Shown piece after piece: positions 1 through 6,869 of a DNA stretch of 9,970 bases. This DNA comes from JBCDCB01 sp039182735 (lineage in GTDB: Bacteria; Planctomycetota; Phycisphaerae; Phycisphaerales; UBA1924). The stretch is from positions 1-9,970 of the forward strand of contig JBCDCB010000024.1 of assembly GCA_039182735.1 (NCBI GenBank), written 5' to 3'. How positions within the stretch are numbered: position 1 is the first letter of the stretch; each line of letters begins with the position of its first letter. The notes below the pieces were generated by a model that ran no database searches, had not been told where the DNA came from, and saw nothing but the letters and a program-made list of their open reading frames with translations. Made by a program: the position numbers and the translations under genes.

Positions 1-40
1 ATGGGCCGCCAAGCGCGCCGACCTCGGGCTCGACGCCTGA
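1..40 (+). CDS. 3' tail of a rightward gene (partial, product unknown)
   Basis: Reading from base 2, the frame runs WAAKRADLGLDA and stops at TGA 38-40. Only about 12 residues are visible, so no family can be named. It is called because it ends seven bases before the stop codon of the leftward gene at 48-344, which is the usual geometry of two converging genes, and because an inverted repeat covers both stop codons. The alternative is that it is a chance open stretch in G+C-rich DNA. Another frame is open across 1-702 but runs antisense to ribonuclease HI and is not believed. Confidence 0.35.
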   Translation, partial: WAAKRADLGLDA

Positions 41-57
41 CCGGCGCTCAGGGGTCG
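31..57. terminator. Inverted repeat spanning two convergent stop codons
   Basis: Bases 31-40 can pair with 48-57 around a seven-base loop, with nine of ten positions pairing; the single mismatch is G35/G53. The TGA of the rightward gene (38-40) and the TGA of the leftward gene (complement of 48-50) both lie in the stem. There is no T-run on either side, so it would be at best a weak or bidirectional terminator. The call rests only on base pairing and position between converging genes. Confidence 0.35.
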
Positions 58-344
58 TCGTTCGTGATGATCTTCGCCGGCCCGCGCGGCGTCGATCGAC
101 GTGCCGACGCCCGCCGCGACGGTCGCTCACGCTTGAGCAGTTCGGGATCGATGCCGAGCGAGGCGGCGTACTCGTCGGCGTTCTTGAGTGATGGCGGCGC
201 GGTGACTTGGGACGTCGGACCGAACATCTGCACGGTGCCGGTGGTGGCGTCCACCTGCTCGAGCAGCGGGGGGATCCGCCACAGGGCCAGGCAAAGTGCG
301 CACATGAAAAGCGTGATACGGACCAAGGGGAGGCGTCGTCGCAT
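48..344 (-). CDS. Small membrane-anchored hypothetical protein
   Basis: The protein is 98 residues from ATG 344-342 and of unknown function. The N terminus is basic (MRRR), followed by one hydrophobic segment at about residues 8-28, so it is either a signal anchor or an uncleaved signal sequence. The remaining 70 residues are soluble, with an Arg/Ser/Pro-rich basic stretch near residues 72-88 and the ending IITNDDP. The frame extends upstream to a TTG at 398, but the ATG is preferred because it puts the hydrophobic segment directly after the basic N terminus. No good Shine-Dalgarno sequence precedes either start. It lies 111 bases downstream of ribonuclease HI on the same strand and may be read with it. 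I recognise no family; existence as a gene is likely but not certain. Confidence 0.6.
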   Translation of the reverse strand: MRRRLPLVRITLFMCALCLALWRIPPLLEQVDATTGTVQMFGPTSQVTAPPSLKNADEYAASLGIDPELLKRERPSRRASARRSTPRGPAKIITNDDP

Positions 345-455
345 GCCAGGAGCCTGCGATCCGACCGGGCGGCAGGCGAACGTTCGAAGCGGGCGCAACA
401 GCGCGCGCGACGACCCAGTTCCACCACCCGTCAGGACCGGACCCTCGGCGGAGCG

Positions 456-917
456 CTACCGGCCCCGCACGAGTTGTTCCCGGGCCTCGACCGCCATCGC
501 ATCGCAACGCTCGTTCTCCGGGTGCTCGCTGTGCCCCTTGATCCAGTGGAACCTCAGGTCGTGCGTCGAGCGGAGTTCATCGAGCGCTTCCCACAGGTCT
601 CGGTTCTTGACGGGCTGCTTGGACGCGGTCTTCCAGCCGCGGCGTTTCCAGTTCTCGAGCCACGACTCGAGCCCGTCGAGCACGTACCGGCTGTCGCTGT
701 AGATATCCACGCTGCTCGCACGCTTGATGCCGCGCAGACCCTCGATGACCGCGATCAGTTCCATGCGGTTATTGGTGGTATCGAGCTCCGCGCCCGCGGC
801 CTCGCGCTCCGTCCCGCTTTGCGGGTGTTTGAGGATGTACGCCCATCCGCCCGGACCCGGGTTCCCGGAGCACGCGCCGTCTGTGTAGAGCTCGACTTCC
901 GCGACTCGATCGTTCAT
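456..917 (-). CDS. rnhA: Ribonuclease HI
   Basis: This is a 153-residue ribonuclease HI, the normal full length. It cleaves the RNA strand of RNA-DNA hybrids in the cytoplasm using two metal ions, and so removes R-loops and primer RNA. Visible family marks are YTDGACSGNPGPGGW at residues 11-25 with catalytic D13, NNRMEL with E53, YSDSRYV with D75, the basic handle around W86-K100, and KGHSEHPENERCD with H129 and D139. These match D10, E48, D70, H124 and D134 of the E. coli enzyme, so the active site is intact. The ATG at 917 starts right at the first strand of the fold. No Shine-Dalgarno sequence precedes it; instead TAAACT lies seven bases upstream, raising the possibility of a leaderless transcript. 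The terminator of the preceding gene lies just upstream, so rnhA probably has its own promoter. Confidence 0.97.
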   Translation of the reverse strand: MNDRVAEVELYTDGACSGNPGPGGWAYILKHPQSGTEREAAGAELDTTNNRMELIAVIEGLRGIKRASSVDIYSDSRYVLDGLESWLENWKRRGWKTASKQPVKNRDLWEALDELRSTHDLRFHWIKGHSEHPENERCDAMAVEAREQLVRGR

Positions 918-924
918 GCGCCCG

Positions 925-930
925 AGTTTA
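925..930 (-). promoter_or_regulatory. Candidate -10 element of rnhA (TAAACT)
   Basis: On the minus strand TAAACT ends seven bases before the rnhA ATG. A transcript from this element would start at or next to the ATG and have no leader. There is no Shine-Dalgarno sequence, which fits. No convincing -35 hexamer is seen, so the call rests on hexamer and spacing alone. Confidence 0.4.
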
Positions 931-939
931 CGCCCGCGC

Positions 940-977
940 AAAACGAAACCGCCCGCGCCGTGTGTTGGCGCGGGCGG
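940..977 (-). terminator. Intrinsic terminator after the PEP-CTERM gene
   Basis: Bases 967-977 and 949-959 form a perfect 11-bp G+C stem with a seven-base loop. On the minus strand it is followed by TTTCGTTTTG. It lies 44 bases past the stop of the PEP-CTERM gene and before rnhA, as expected for a Rho-independent terminator of the secreted-protein gene. It insulates rnhA from that gene. Confidence 0.75.
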
Positions 978-1020
978 TCGGGTCTTCGAGGGAACGCGTC
1001 TCAGGACGCGCGCGACGGGA

Positions 1021-1836
1021 TCAGGCGCGGCGGCGACGCGCCACGGCGAGGCCCGCGAGCCCCAGCACGCCGATCGCGCCGGGCGCGGGGATCTCGAAAG
1101 CGAGCGCAGAGACGTTCTCACCGGTTGAGCCGAGGAGCGTGCCGACAGCACCGGTTGACGTGTTGACTTCCCAGAGATCGCCGGAAGAGTTCGTCGAAAG
1201 CACAACGCGTCCGTCGGGGGTGGCGTCCAACGAGCCGACGGCGGCGGCGTTGATGCCCAAGGCGCCGACAACGGTGCCGGTCAGCGTGTTGGGGTCGATG
1301 GTGATGATGTCGTCGGCGGTCGAGCGATAGCCGATGAGTGCGCCGGTCGCGGGGTCGAGGGTCAACCCGGGGATGGTGCCGGCATCCTGACCGTCCACCT
1401 GGATCGTGCCGAGCAGTGTGCCGGAGCCATCGAAGCCGATCTGCCAGAGATCGTCACCGGAGGTGGCGTACAGGAACGAGCCGGTGGAGTCGAAGGTCAG
1501 GTCGCCGCCGGCGGCGAGGTCCTGGCCGAAGGGGTCGGCGAGGAAAGCAACGCTGCCATCCGTGGGGTTGAACTTGTAGAGCCCGCGCGTGTCGGGATTG
1601 CTCAGAGCGTTGCTCGTCTGCAGGATGAACCCGTTGGTCGGCGAGTTGATGTCCATGCCGCGGTTGAAGTTGCCCGCGGCGGACCCGATCTGGGTCAGGC
1701 TCGAGGGGTTCTCGAGGTCAAACGTGAAAATCGGATCGGGGTTCCCGCCCGTGGGGATGATGTAGCCTTGGACGCTCGCGCTCGCGGCACCAGCGACGGA
1801 CAGCACAGCAACAGCAGCAACAGCGTTGCGGATCAT
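1021..1836 (-). CDS. Secreted beta-propeller-like protein with PEP-CTERM-type tail
   Basis: A 271-residue exported protein of unknown ligand. Residues 1-20 form a signal peptide, with a likely cut after A18-S19-A20. The body consists of degenerate repeats of about 40-45 residues of the style 'LxG...DxLxxIDxxTGxxxxVG' (for example DDLWQIGFDGSG, DDIITIDPNTLTG, GDLWEVNTSTGAVG), which suggests a beta-propeller. The tail, residues 249-271, is IPAPG, a hydrophobic helix, then RRRRA: the three-part plan of a PEP-CTERM sorting signal with PAPG in place of PEP, as is common in Phycisphaerae. Known family behaviour suggests recognition by an exosortase-type system and attachment to the envelope, but no exosortase gene is present here. 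The start is set by a strong GGGAGG ten bases before ATG 1836; the longer frame to 1917 has no such support. It is divergent from purL. Confidence 0.9.
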   Translation of the reverse strand: MIRNAVAAVAVLSVAGAASASVQGYIIPTGGNPDPIFTFDLENPSSLTQIGSAAGNFNRGMDINSPTNGFILQTSNALSNPDTRGLYKFNPTDGSVAFLADPFGQDLAAGGDLTFDSTGSFLYATSGDDLWQIGFDGSGTLLGTIQVDGQDAGTIPGLTLDPATGALIGYRSTADDIITIDPNTLTGTVVGALGINAAAVGSLDATPDGRVVLSTNSSGDLWEVNTSTGAVGTLLGSTGENVSALAFEIPAPGAIGVLGLAGLAVARRRRA

Positions 1837-1914
1837 GACGGTTTCCTCCCTTGTCGCGCGGCCCCTCCCAGAGCCGCGACGGTTCCTGGCGGGCCCGGTT
1901 CCCGGACCCTCTCC

Positions 1915-1928
1915 CACTGAGTACAGTG
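1915..1928. promoter_or_regulatory. Dyad CACTG-N4-CAGTG with candidate purL -10
   Basis: In the 97-base gap between the divergent PEP-CTERM and purL genes, CACTG (1915-1919) and CAGTG (1924-1928) form an inverted repeat around AGTA. The plus strand carries TACAGT (1922-1927), six bases before the proposed GTG start of purL. The minus strand carries TGTACT over 1920-1925, which could serve the PEP-CTERM gene with a leader of about 75 bases. It may be a promoter with an overlapping operator. The regulator is unknown, and a 5-bp arm can arise by chance. Confidence 0.35.
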
Positions 1929-1933
1929 CCCCA

Positions 1934-4798
1934 GTGACAGCGAAACGAAAGGACGCCGACCAAAAATGTTCGACCCGCGTCGTGAGAATCGACGTCCGCC
2001 CGACCGAGCGGGCCGGAGATCCGATCGCCCGGGCGCTCGTTGAGAACGCCCGTGAGTTGGGGTGGGATCTGGAAACGGCGGCGAGCGCGGCTGTCTACCT
2101 CATCGAATCGGACCTCGATGACGAGACGATCGATCGCGTGACGCGGGAGCTGCTGGTTGACCCGGTGCTGGAGCGCCTCGCGGATGCCGCCGGGCTGCCC
2201 GGATCGCAGGTCGTCGAGATCCACCCGTTGCCTGGCGTGATGGACCCTCCGGCGCTCACGATCGAACGCGCGATCCGCGACCTCCTCGAACTCGACGACC
2301 GCGTGGCGATCCGCGTGGCGACGGCGCGCCGGTACGACCTTGTCGGTACATCGCGCGACGATGCCAACGCCATCGCGCGCCGGCTGCTCGCGAACACGGT
2401 GGTGCAGGGCGTGCATGTTGAGCCGTGGGCGCCGACGTCGTTCCCGTCGCTTCCGCCGGCTGATCAGTCGCTGCGCCACGTCGAGATCGGAACGCTTGAT
2501 GACGCCGGTCTCGAACGCCTCTCGCGTGACGGGCACCTGTTCCTGTCGCTCGACGAGATGCGCGCCATCCGATCCTTCTATCAAGAAGCCGGGCGCGAAC
2601 CGACCGACATCGAGCTCGAGACGCTCGCGCAGACCTGGTCCGAGCACTGCGTGCACAAAACGCTCAAGAGCACGATCACGATCACACCGCCCGCCGACGA
2701 CGCGATCGATTGGTCGGACCGTCCCGGGCACACGCGTCACGCAGACGGTTCGATCACGATCGACAACCTGTTGAAGTCCACCGTGGCCGCGGCCACGTTC
2801 GAGCTCATCGAAGAGGGCGTCGATTGGACGCGGTCCGTCTTCGTCGATAACGCGGGCATCATCGCGTTCGACGACGCGCACTGCGTCTGTGTCAAGGTCG
2901 AGACGCACAACCACCCGTCCGCGATCGAGCCGTACGGCGGTGCGGCGACCGGCATCGGCGGCTGCATCCGAGACATCATCGGCACCGGGCTCGGCGCCAA
3001 ACCCATCGCCTCCACCGACGTTTTCTGCGTCGCGCCCTTCGATGCGGACGTGCCCGCAGGTTGCCTCCCGCCCAGGCGTGTCCTGCGCGAGGTCGTCCGC
3101 GGTGTGCGTGACTACGGCAACCGCATGGGCATCCCGACCGTCAACGGCGCCGTCTTTTTCGACGAACGTTACATCGGCAACCCGCTCGTCTACTGCGGTT
3201 GTGTGGGCGTTATGCCGAACGACGCCACGCACGGCGACGCGAAGCCCGGCGATCGCATCATCGCGCTCGGCGGACGCACCGGACGCGACGGCATCCACGG
3301 TGCCACGTTCAGTTCTGCCGAGCTTACCGACTCGCACGCCGACGAGTTCTCCCACGCCGTGCAGATCGGCAACGCCATCGAAGAGAAGCGAACGCTCGAC
3401 GCGATCCTCCACGCACGCGATCACGGATCGGGTTGCCTGTTCAGCGCGATCACCGATTGCGGCGCGGGCGGGTTCTCATCGGCGGTCGGCGAGATGGGCG
3501 AGGCCCTCGGCGCGGAGGTCTATCTCGATCGCGCGCCGCTCAAGTACGACGGGCTGCGCTACGACGAAGTTTGGATCAGCGAGTCGCAGGAACGCATGGT
3601 GCTCGCGGTGCCCGAGGCGAACCTCGAAGCGCTGCGCGCGATCTGTGACGAAGAGCACGTTGAGATGGCCGACCTCGGCACGTTCGGAACGCCCGAGCGC
3701 GAACTCGTGCTGCACTTCGATGGGACGGAAGTCGGTCGATTGCCGATGGCGTTTCTGCACGACGGCATCCCCATGCCGACGCGTCACGCGACGTGGACGC
3801 CGGCCGAAGCCGTGCGCGCCGAACCGGACGCGAAGGGCCTCATCAAGTTGCGTCTGTTCAGGCTGCTCACGCACCCGGACATCGCTTCCAAGCGATCGAT
3901 CATCCGTCAGTACGACCACGAGGTGCAGGGCAACACGGTGGTCAAGCCTCTCGTTGGTCGAATGGGCGAGGGGCCGGGCGACGCCGCGGTCATCCAGCCC
4001 GTGCCCGGCAGCAGCAGGGGGCTCGCGATCGGTTGCGGGATGGCGACGCGCCTCGGCCACCCCGACGAGCCGGGCAGCGATCCGTACAAGATGGCGCTCG
4101 CCGCGATCGATGAATGCGTGCGCAACCTGGTGTGCGTCGGTGCGGATCCGTCGCGCATCGCGATCCTCGACAACTTCTGCTGGCCGTCGTGCGCGAAGCC
4201 GGAGAATCTCGGCTCGCTCGTCCGCGCCGCCGAGGGCTGCTACGACGGCGCGAAGGCGTACCGCACGCCCTTCGTCAGCGGGAAGGACTCGCTCAACAAT
4301 CAGTTCCGTACCGAGGACGGGCGCACTATCGAGATCCCGCCGACGCTGCTGATCACGGGCATCGGCATCGTGGAAGACGTCGATCGCTGCGTCACGATGG
4401 ACGCGAAGCCGGTCAAGGGCTCGCGGTTCGTGCTGGTCGAGCCGAGCGGTGACACGCTGACCGATCGCGTGCGCACGGCGAGGTACGTCGCGGATCAGAT
4501 TGCGGACGGGCGCGTCCTCGCGGCGCACGATGCCTCCGAGGGCGGCGTACTCGTGGCGCTCGCGGAGATGCTTCTCGCGAGTGCCGGCATCGGCGCGCGC
4601 TGCAACAGTTTCGAGCAATGGTTTGACGAGCGCGAGGCGCGCTACGTGCTGCAGGTCACGTCCGACACGCCCGAACATGCGTCGGTGCGCATCACGACGC
4701 TCGCCGAACCAACAACCGACGAGCACATGTACGTCGGCGGTGAGTCCATCGACGTGCGTTCGCTGCATCAGGCGTTCACCACGGCGCTGGCGCTGTGA
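1934..4798 (+). CDS. purL: FGAM synthase: tandem PurS-like domains fused to PurL
   Basis: A 954-residue synthetase subunit of phosphoribosylformylglycinamidine synthase, which turns FGAR, ATP and ammonia into FGAM in cytoplasmic purine synthesis. Residues 16-85 and 93-165 are two PurS-like units (first: VRIDVRP, GDP, RELLVDPVLE; second: PLPGVMDP, RRLLANTVVQ, VHVEPW). The PurL core follows: TWSEHC at 234-239, VETHNHPSA at 322-330, GDRIIALGGRTGRDGIHGA, DCGAGG from 508, VSGKDSLNNQF from 781 and HDASEGG from 865. Large fused PurL enzymes have a PurS-dimer-like N domain, but this protein lacks their C-terminal glutaminase, which is encoded next door as PurQ. The stretch between VLVEPSGD and HDASEGG is short, and I see no GGSxY motif. 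Start choice is uncertain: GTG 1934 is preferred; GTG 1982 begins directly at the first PurS unit; ATG 1826 would overlap the divergent gene. No Shine-Dalgarno sequence is seen. Confidence 0.95.
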   Translation: MTAKRKDADQKCSTRVVRIDVRPTERAGDPIARALVENARELGWDLETAASAAVYLIESDLDDETIDRVTRELLVDPVLERLADAAGLPGSQVVEIHPLPGVMDPPALTIERAIRDLLELDDRVAIRVATARRYDLVGTSRDDANAIARRLLANTVVQGVHVEPWAPTSFPSLPPADQSLRHVEIGTLDDAGLERLSRDGHLFLSLDEMRAIRSFYQEAGREPTDIELETLAQTWSEHCVHKTLKSTITITPPADDAIDWSDRPGHTRHADGSITIDNLLKSTVAAATFELIEEGVDWTRSVFVDNAGIIAFDDAHCVCVKVETHNHPSAIEPYGGAATGIGGCIRDIIGTGLGAKPIASTDVFCVAPFDADVPAGCLPPRRVLREVVRGVRDYGNRMGIPTVNGAVFFDERYIGNPLVYCGCVGVMPNDATHGDAKPGDRIIALGGRTGRDGIHGATFSSAELTDSHADEFSHAVQIGNAIEEKRTLDAILHARDHGSGCLFSAITDCGAGGFSSAVGEMGEALGAEVYLDRAPLKYDGLRYDEVWISESQERMVLAVPEANLEALRAICDEEHVEMADLGTFGTPERELVLHFDGTEVGRLPMAFLHDGIPMPTRHATWTPAEAVRAEPDAKGLIKLRLFRLLTHPDIASKRSIIRQYDHEVQGNTVVKPLVGRMGEGPGDAAVIQPVPGSSRGLAIGCGMATRLGHPDEPGSDPYKMALAAIDECVRNLVCVGADPSRIAILDNFCWPSCAKPENLGSLVRAAEGCYDGAKAYRTPFVSGKDSLNNQFRTEDGRTIEIPPTLLITGIGIVEDVDRCVTMDAKPVKGSRFVLVEPSGDTLTDRVRTARYVADQIADGRVLAAHDASEGGVLVALAEMLLASAGIGARCNSFEQWFDEREARYVLQVTSDTPEHASVRITTLAEPTTDEHMYVGGESIDVRSLHQAFTTALAL

Positions 4799-4814
4799 TG
4801 CGAAGGGGGGGCGT

Positions 4815-5624
4815 ATGAGCGAACGACCGCTTGCGATTGTGCTGCGAACGGCGGGGACGAACTGCGACGCGGAGCTCTGCCGGGCGTTCGAACTCGCCGG
4901 GGCGACGCCGAGACTCGTGCATGTGGACCGGCTGATCGCAGAGCCGGGCGTGCTGGATCGTGCGCACATTATCGCGGTGCCGGGTGGGTTCAGCTACGGC
5001 GACGACATCGCCGCGGGTCGGGTGCTGGCGACGAGACTGCGGACGACCCTTTATCCCGCCCTGCGCGACGCGGTCTCGCGGGGTGTGCCGATCATCGGCG
5101 TGTGCAACGGCTTTCAGGTGCTGGTGCAGTCGGGTCTGCTTCCCGGGCCGACATCGGGTGAAACGTGGCCGGAGTCACCCGCGCCGGCATCGATCGCGCT
5201 CGCCGCGAACAAGGATCCCTGCTTCATCGATCGGTGGTGCCGGGTCACGGTGGATCCGAGCTCGCCCTGCGTGTGGACGCGGGGGATCGCTGACGCGTCG
5301 CCCGACACGCTCATGCTCCCGATCGCGCACGGCGAGGGACGCGTCGTTGTTTCTGATGACGCCACGCTCGAAGAACTCCGGGCGAACCACCAGATCCCGA
5401 TGCGCTATGCCGAGGGCGAGAACCCGAACGGCTCGGCGGACGGCATCGTGGGCGTGTGCGACGCGAGCGGGCTGGTCTTCGGGCTCATGCCGCATCCGGA
5501 ACGCTACTTGGCGTGGTCGCATCATCCGTTCTGGACGCAACTGCCCGCGGGCGTGCGCGCGGGTGAGACCCCGGGGCTGACAATGTTCCGCGGCGCGGTG
5601 GAATCGCTCGGCATCGGGGCCTGA
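4815..5624 (+). CDS. purQ: FGAM synthase glutaminase subunit PurQ
   Basis: A 269-residue class I glutamine amidotransferase that hydrolyses glutamine and passes ammonia to PurL. The triad is visible: C97 in GVCNGFQVLVQSG, and H227 and E229 in GLMPHPERY. Other family marks are GTNCDAEL at 14-21, PGGFSYGDDIAAGRVLA at 56-72 and PIAHGEGR. It is longer than the usual ~225-residue stand-alone PurQ. The extra length lies between the nucleophile and the His/Glu pair (around LAANKDPCFIDRWCRV) and after the triad, and is more like the glutaminase end of large fused PurL proteins. The ATG at 4815 follows AGGGGGG at a good distance and lies 16 bases after the purL stop, so the two are surely one operon. 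Together they make about 1,220 residues, close to a one-piece fused enzyme. Confidence 0.97.
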   Translation: MSERPLAIVLRTAGTNCDAELCRAFELAGATPRLVHVDRLIAEPGVLDRAHIIAVPGGFSYGDDIAAGRVLATRLRTTLYPALRDAVSRGVPIIGVCNGFQVLVQSGLLPGPTSGETWPESPAPASIALAANKDPCFIDRWCRVTVDPSSPCVWTRGIADASPDTLMLPIAHGEGRVVVSDDATLEELRANHQIPMRYAEGENPNGSADGIVGVCDASGLVFGLMPHPERYLAWSHHPFWTQLPAGVRAGETPGLTMFRGAVESLGIGA

Positions 5625-5654
5625 TCGAACATCGCATCGAACCGCGGGCCCGTG

Positions 5655-5667
5655 GGTATCGGATACC
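5655..5667. promoter_or_regulatory. Perfect short palindrome GGTATC-G-GATACC
   Basis: This 13-base interrupted palindrome lies in the 66-base gap between purQ and the zinc-ribbon membrane gene. A TAnnnT hexamer (TACCTT, 5664-5669) overlaps its right arm, so it could be an operator over a promoter for the membrane gene. It is too tight to form a useful RNA hairpin. No regulator is known and no other copy was seen. Confidence 0.3.
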
Positions 5668-5690
5668 TTCAAGACGTTCGAGGGGCGGCG

Positions 5691-6800
5691 ATGAGCGACC
5701 ACACCATGCAACCCGAACGAGCCGCGGCGATGGACGCCGAGCGACCCGTCATCACCGGCGCGCGCACGTGCGTGGGCTGCGGCTACGACCTTCGCGGGTT
5801 GCGCGAGGGCGATCAGTGCCCGGAGTGCGGTCGGGTCATCGCGCTCGACCTCGTCCGCAGGATGGGCTATCTCGGCGAGGCCTCTCGCGCGTATCTCTAC
5901 ACCATGCTGCTGGGCTTTGCACTCACCTTTGTCGGCATGATCGGCGTCTTCCTCCGCATGGTGACGGTGCCCAAGCTGGGCGTGCAGCACGCCATCGATC
6001 TCGGCACGTTCGTCGTGTACACCGGCTTCATCGCGGCGTGGCTGCTCGGCACCTGGATCGTGCTGCGGGACAGGCCCGAAGATCTGCGTCGCGCTGAGGG
6101 GGATGGCCAGCGCGCACCGCGAGAGCATGTGTGGCTTCGCCGCACCATCCTGCTGATGGAACTCGCGTGGGTGCCGGCGATCGTGCTCGATTACGTCAGC
6201 GGGCTTTCGGCGGCGGGGAACTCCGCCGGGCTGATCCGGATCGCGTCATTCTCGCTGTACGTCGTCGGGGCGGGCGGGCTCCTGCCGCTGTCGTTCTATC
6301 TCGGTGTGATCGCGACATGGGCAAGGGATTCGGGGATCGCGATCCGCTTGCAATCGATGGGCTGGGTGATGAGCGCCGCCGGTGTGTGCCTCGTGCTGCT
6401 CGGCGTGTGGAGCGCGATCGGCGGCCTCGCTTTTCTCTGGTTCTTCGCGATGCTCCTCGCGGGAGGTGCGTGGCTCGTTTCGGCGTTCGTGATGCTGTGG
6501 ACGGTGCTCGAGATGTTCAACATGGTGCGCTGGACGCTGATCAACAAAGCCGGTGCGGAGCAGCGCGACGAGCGCCGCACCGAGCGCGCGATGCGCGAGC
6601 GCGCCCAGCATCAGGCCCACGTGGCGGCAGCCCCGCCCGAGCCGATCCCCGAGCCTGAGCAGACCCTGCTGATGAACGAACTGCTCGACCCCGAGCCCGA
6701 GTCGGGGGCGGACGAGCCAGACCGGGTGTGGCGATCCAGCGCCGAGCACTACGTTGAGCGGGGCGAAGATCAGGATCCGTACAAGATCGAGGGCGAATAG
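5691..6800 (+). CDS. Multi-pass membrane protein with N-terminal zinc ribbon
   Basis: A 369-residue protein of unknown function. Residues 27-46 form a zinc ribbon, C27-x2-C30-x12-C43-x2-C46, in the form 'CVGCGYDLRG...CPECG', a style that is very common in planctomycete proteins. About six membrane segments follow, near residues 67-88, 102-125, 152-172, 182-211, 223-243 and 246-275. The tail after about residue 290 is soluble: first charged (Arg/Glu/Ala-rich), then Pro/Glu-rich around PEPIPEPEQ, ending acidic. The ribbon is probably cytoplasmic, because no signal peptide precedes it. ATG 5691 is chosen because GAGGGG stands five bases before it; an upstream ATG at 5652 lacks this. It lies 66 bases after purQ and may be co-transcribed or have its own promoter. 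I do not recognise a characterised relative. Confidence 0.88.
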   Translation: MSDHTMQPERAAAMDAERPVITGARTCVGCGYDLRGLREGDQCPECGRVIALDLVRRMGYLGEASRAYLYTMLLGFALTFVGMIGVFLRMVTVPKLGVQHAIDLGTFVVYTGFIAAWLLGTWIVLRDRPEDLRRAEGDGQRAPREHVWLRRTILLMELAWVPAIVLDYVSGLSAAGNSAGLIRIASFSLYVVGAGGLLPLSFYLGVIATWARDSGIAIRLQSMGWVMSAAGVCLVLLGVWSAIGGLAFLWFFAMLLAGGAWLVSAFVMLWTVLEMFNMVRWTLINKAGAEQRDERRTERAMRERAQHQAHVAAAPPEPIPEPEQTLLMNELLDPEPESGADEPDRVWRSSAEHYVERGEDQDPYKIEGE

Positions 6801-6869
6801 AACCCGATCAAAGACCGTTCGTTGAGACGGAATCTGGTGCCGGTGATCGCCGATCGGTGTGCGACGCGG

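Noticed and set aside
1..1166. Long rightward open frames over 1-702 and 207-1166
   Set aside because: They run antisense to ribonuclease HI and the hypothetical gene, have Arg/Pro/Ser-rich composition typical of shadow frames in G+C-rich DNA, and show no domain.
1800..1825. CAG/CAA-rich short repeat
   Set aside because: It is the reverse of the Ala/Val-rich signal peptide codons of the PEP-CTERM gene, not an independent repeat.
1826..1933. ATG 1826 as the start of purL
   Set aside because: It would overlap the start of the divergent PEP-CTERM gene and its ribosome site, and the added 36 residues lie before the first PurS-like unit with no similarity to it.
2889..4352. Rightward 487-residue open frame inside purL in another frame
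   Set aside because: Ser/Arg/Thr-rich low-complexity translation in the +1 frame of purL; not a frameshifted continuation, since the purL frame itself is intact.
1718..4969. Two long leftward open frames (568 and 497 residues) opposite purL
   Set aside because: purL on the plus strand has unmistakable motifs along its length; the leftward frames are rich in Arg/Asp/Val/His with no recognisable motif and are codon-bias shadows.
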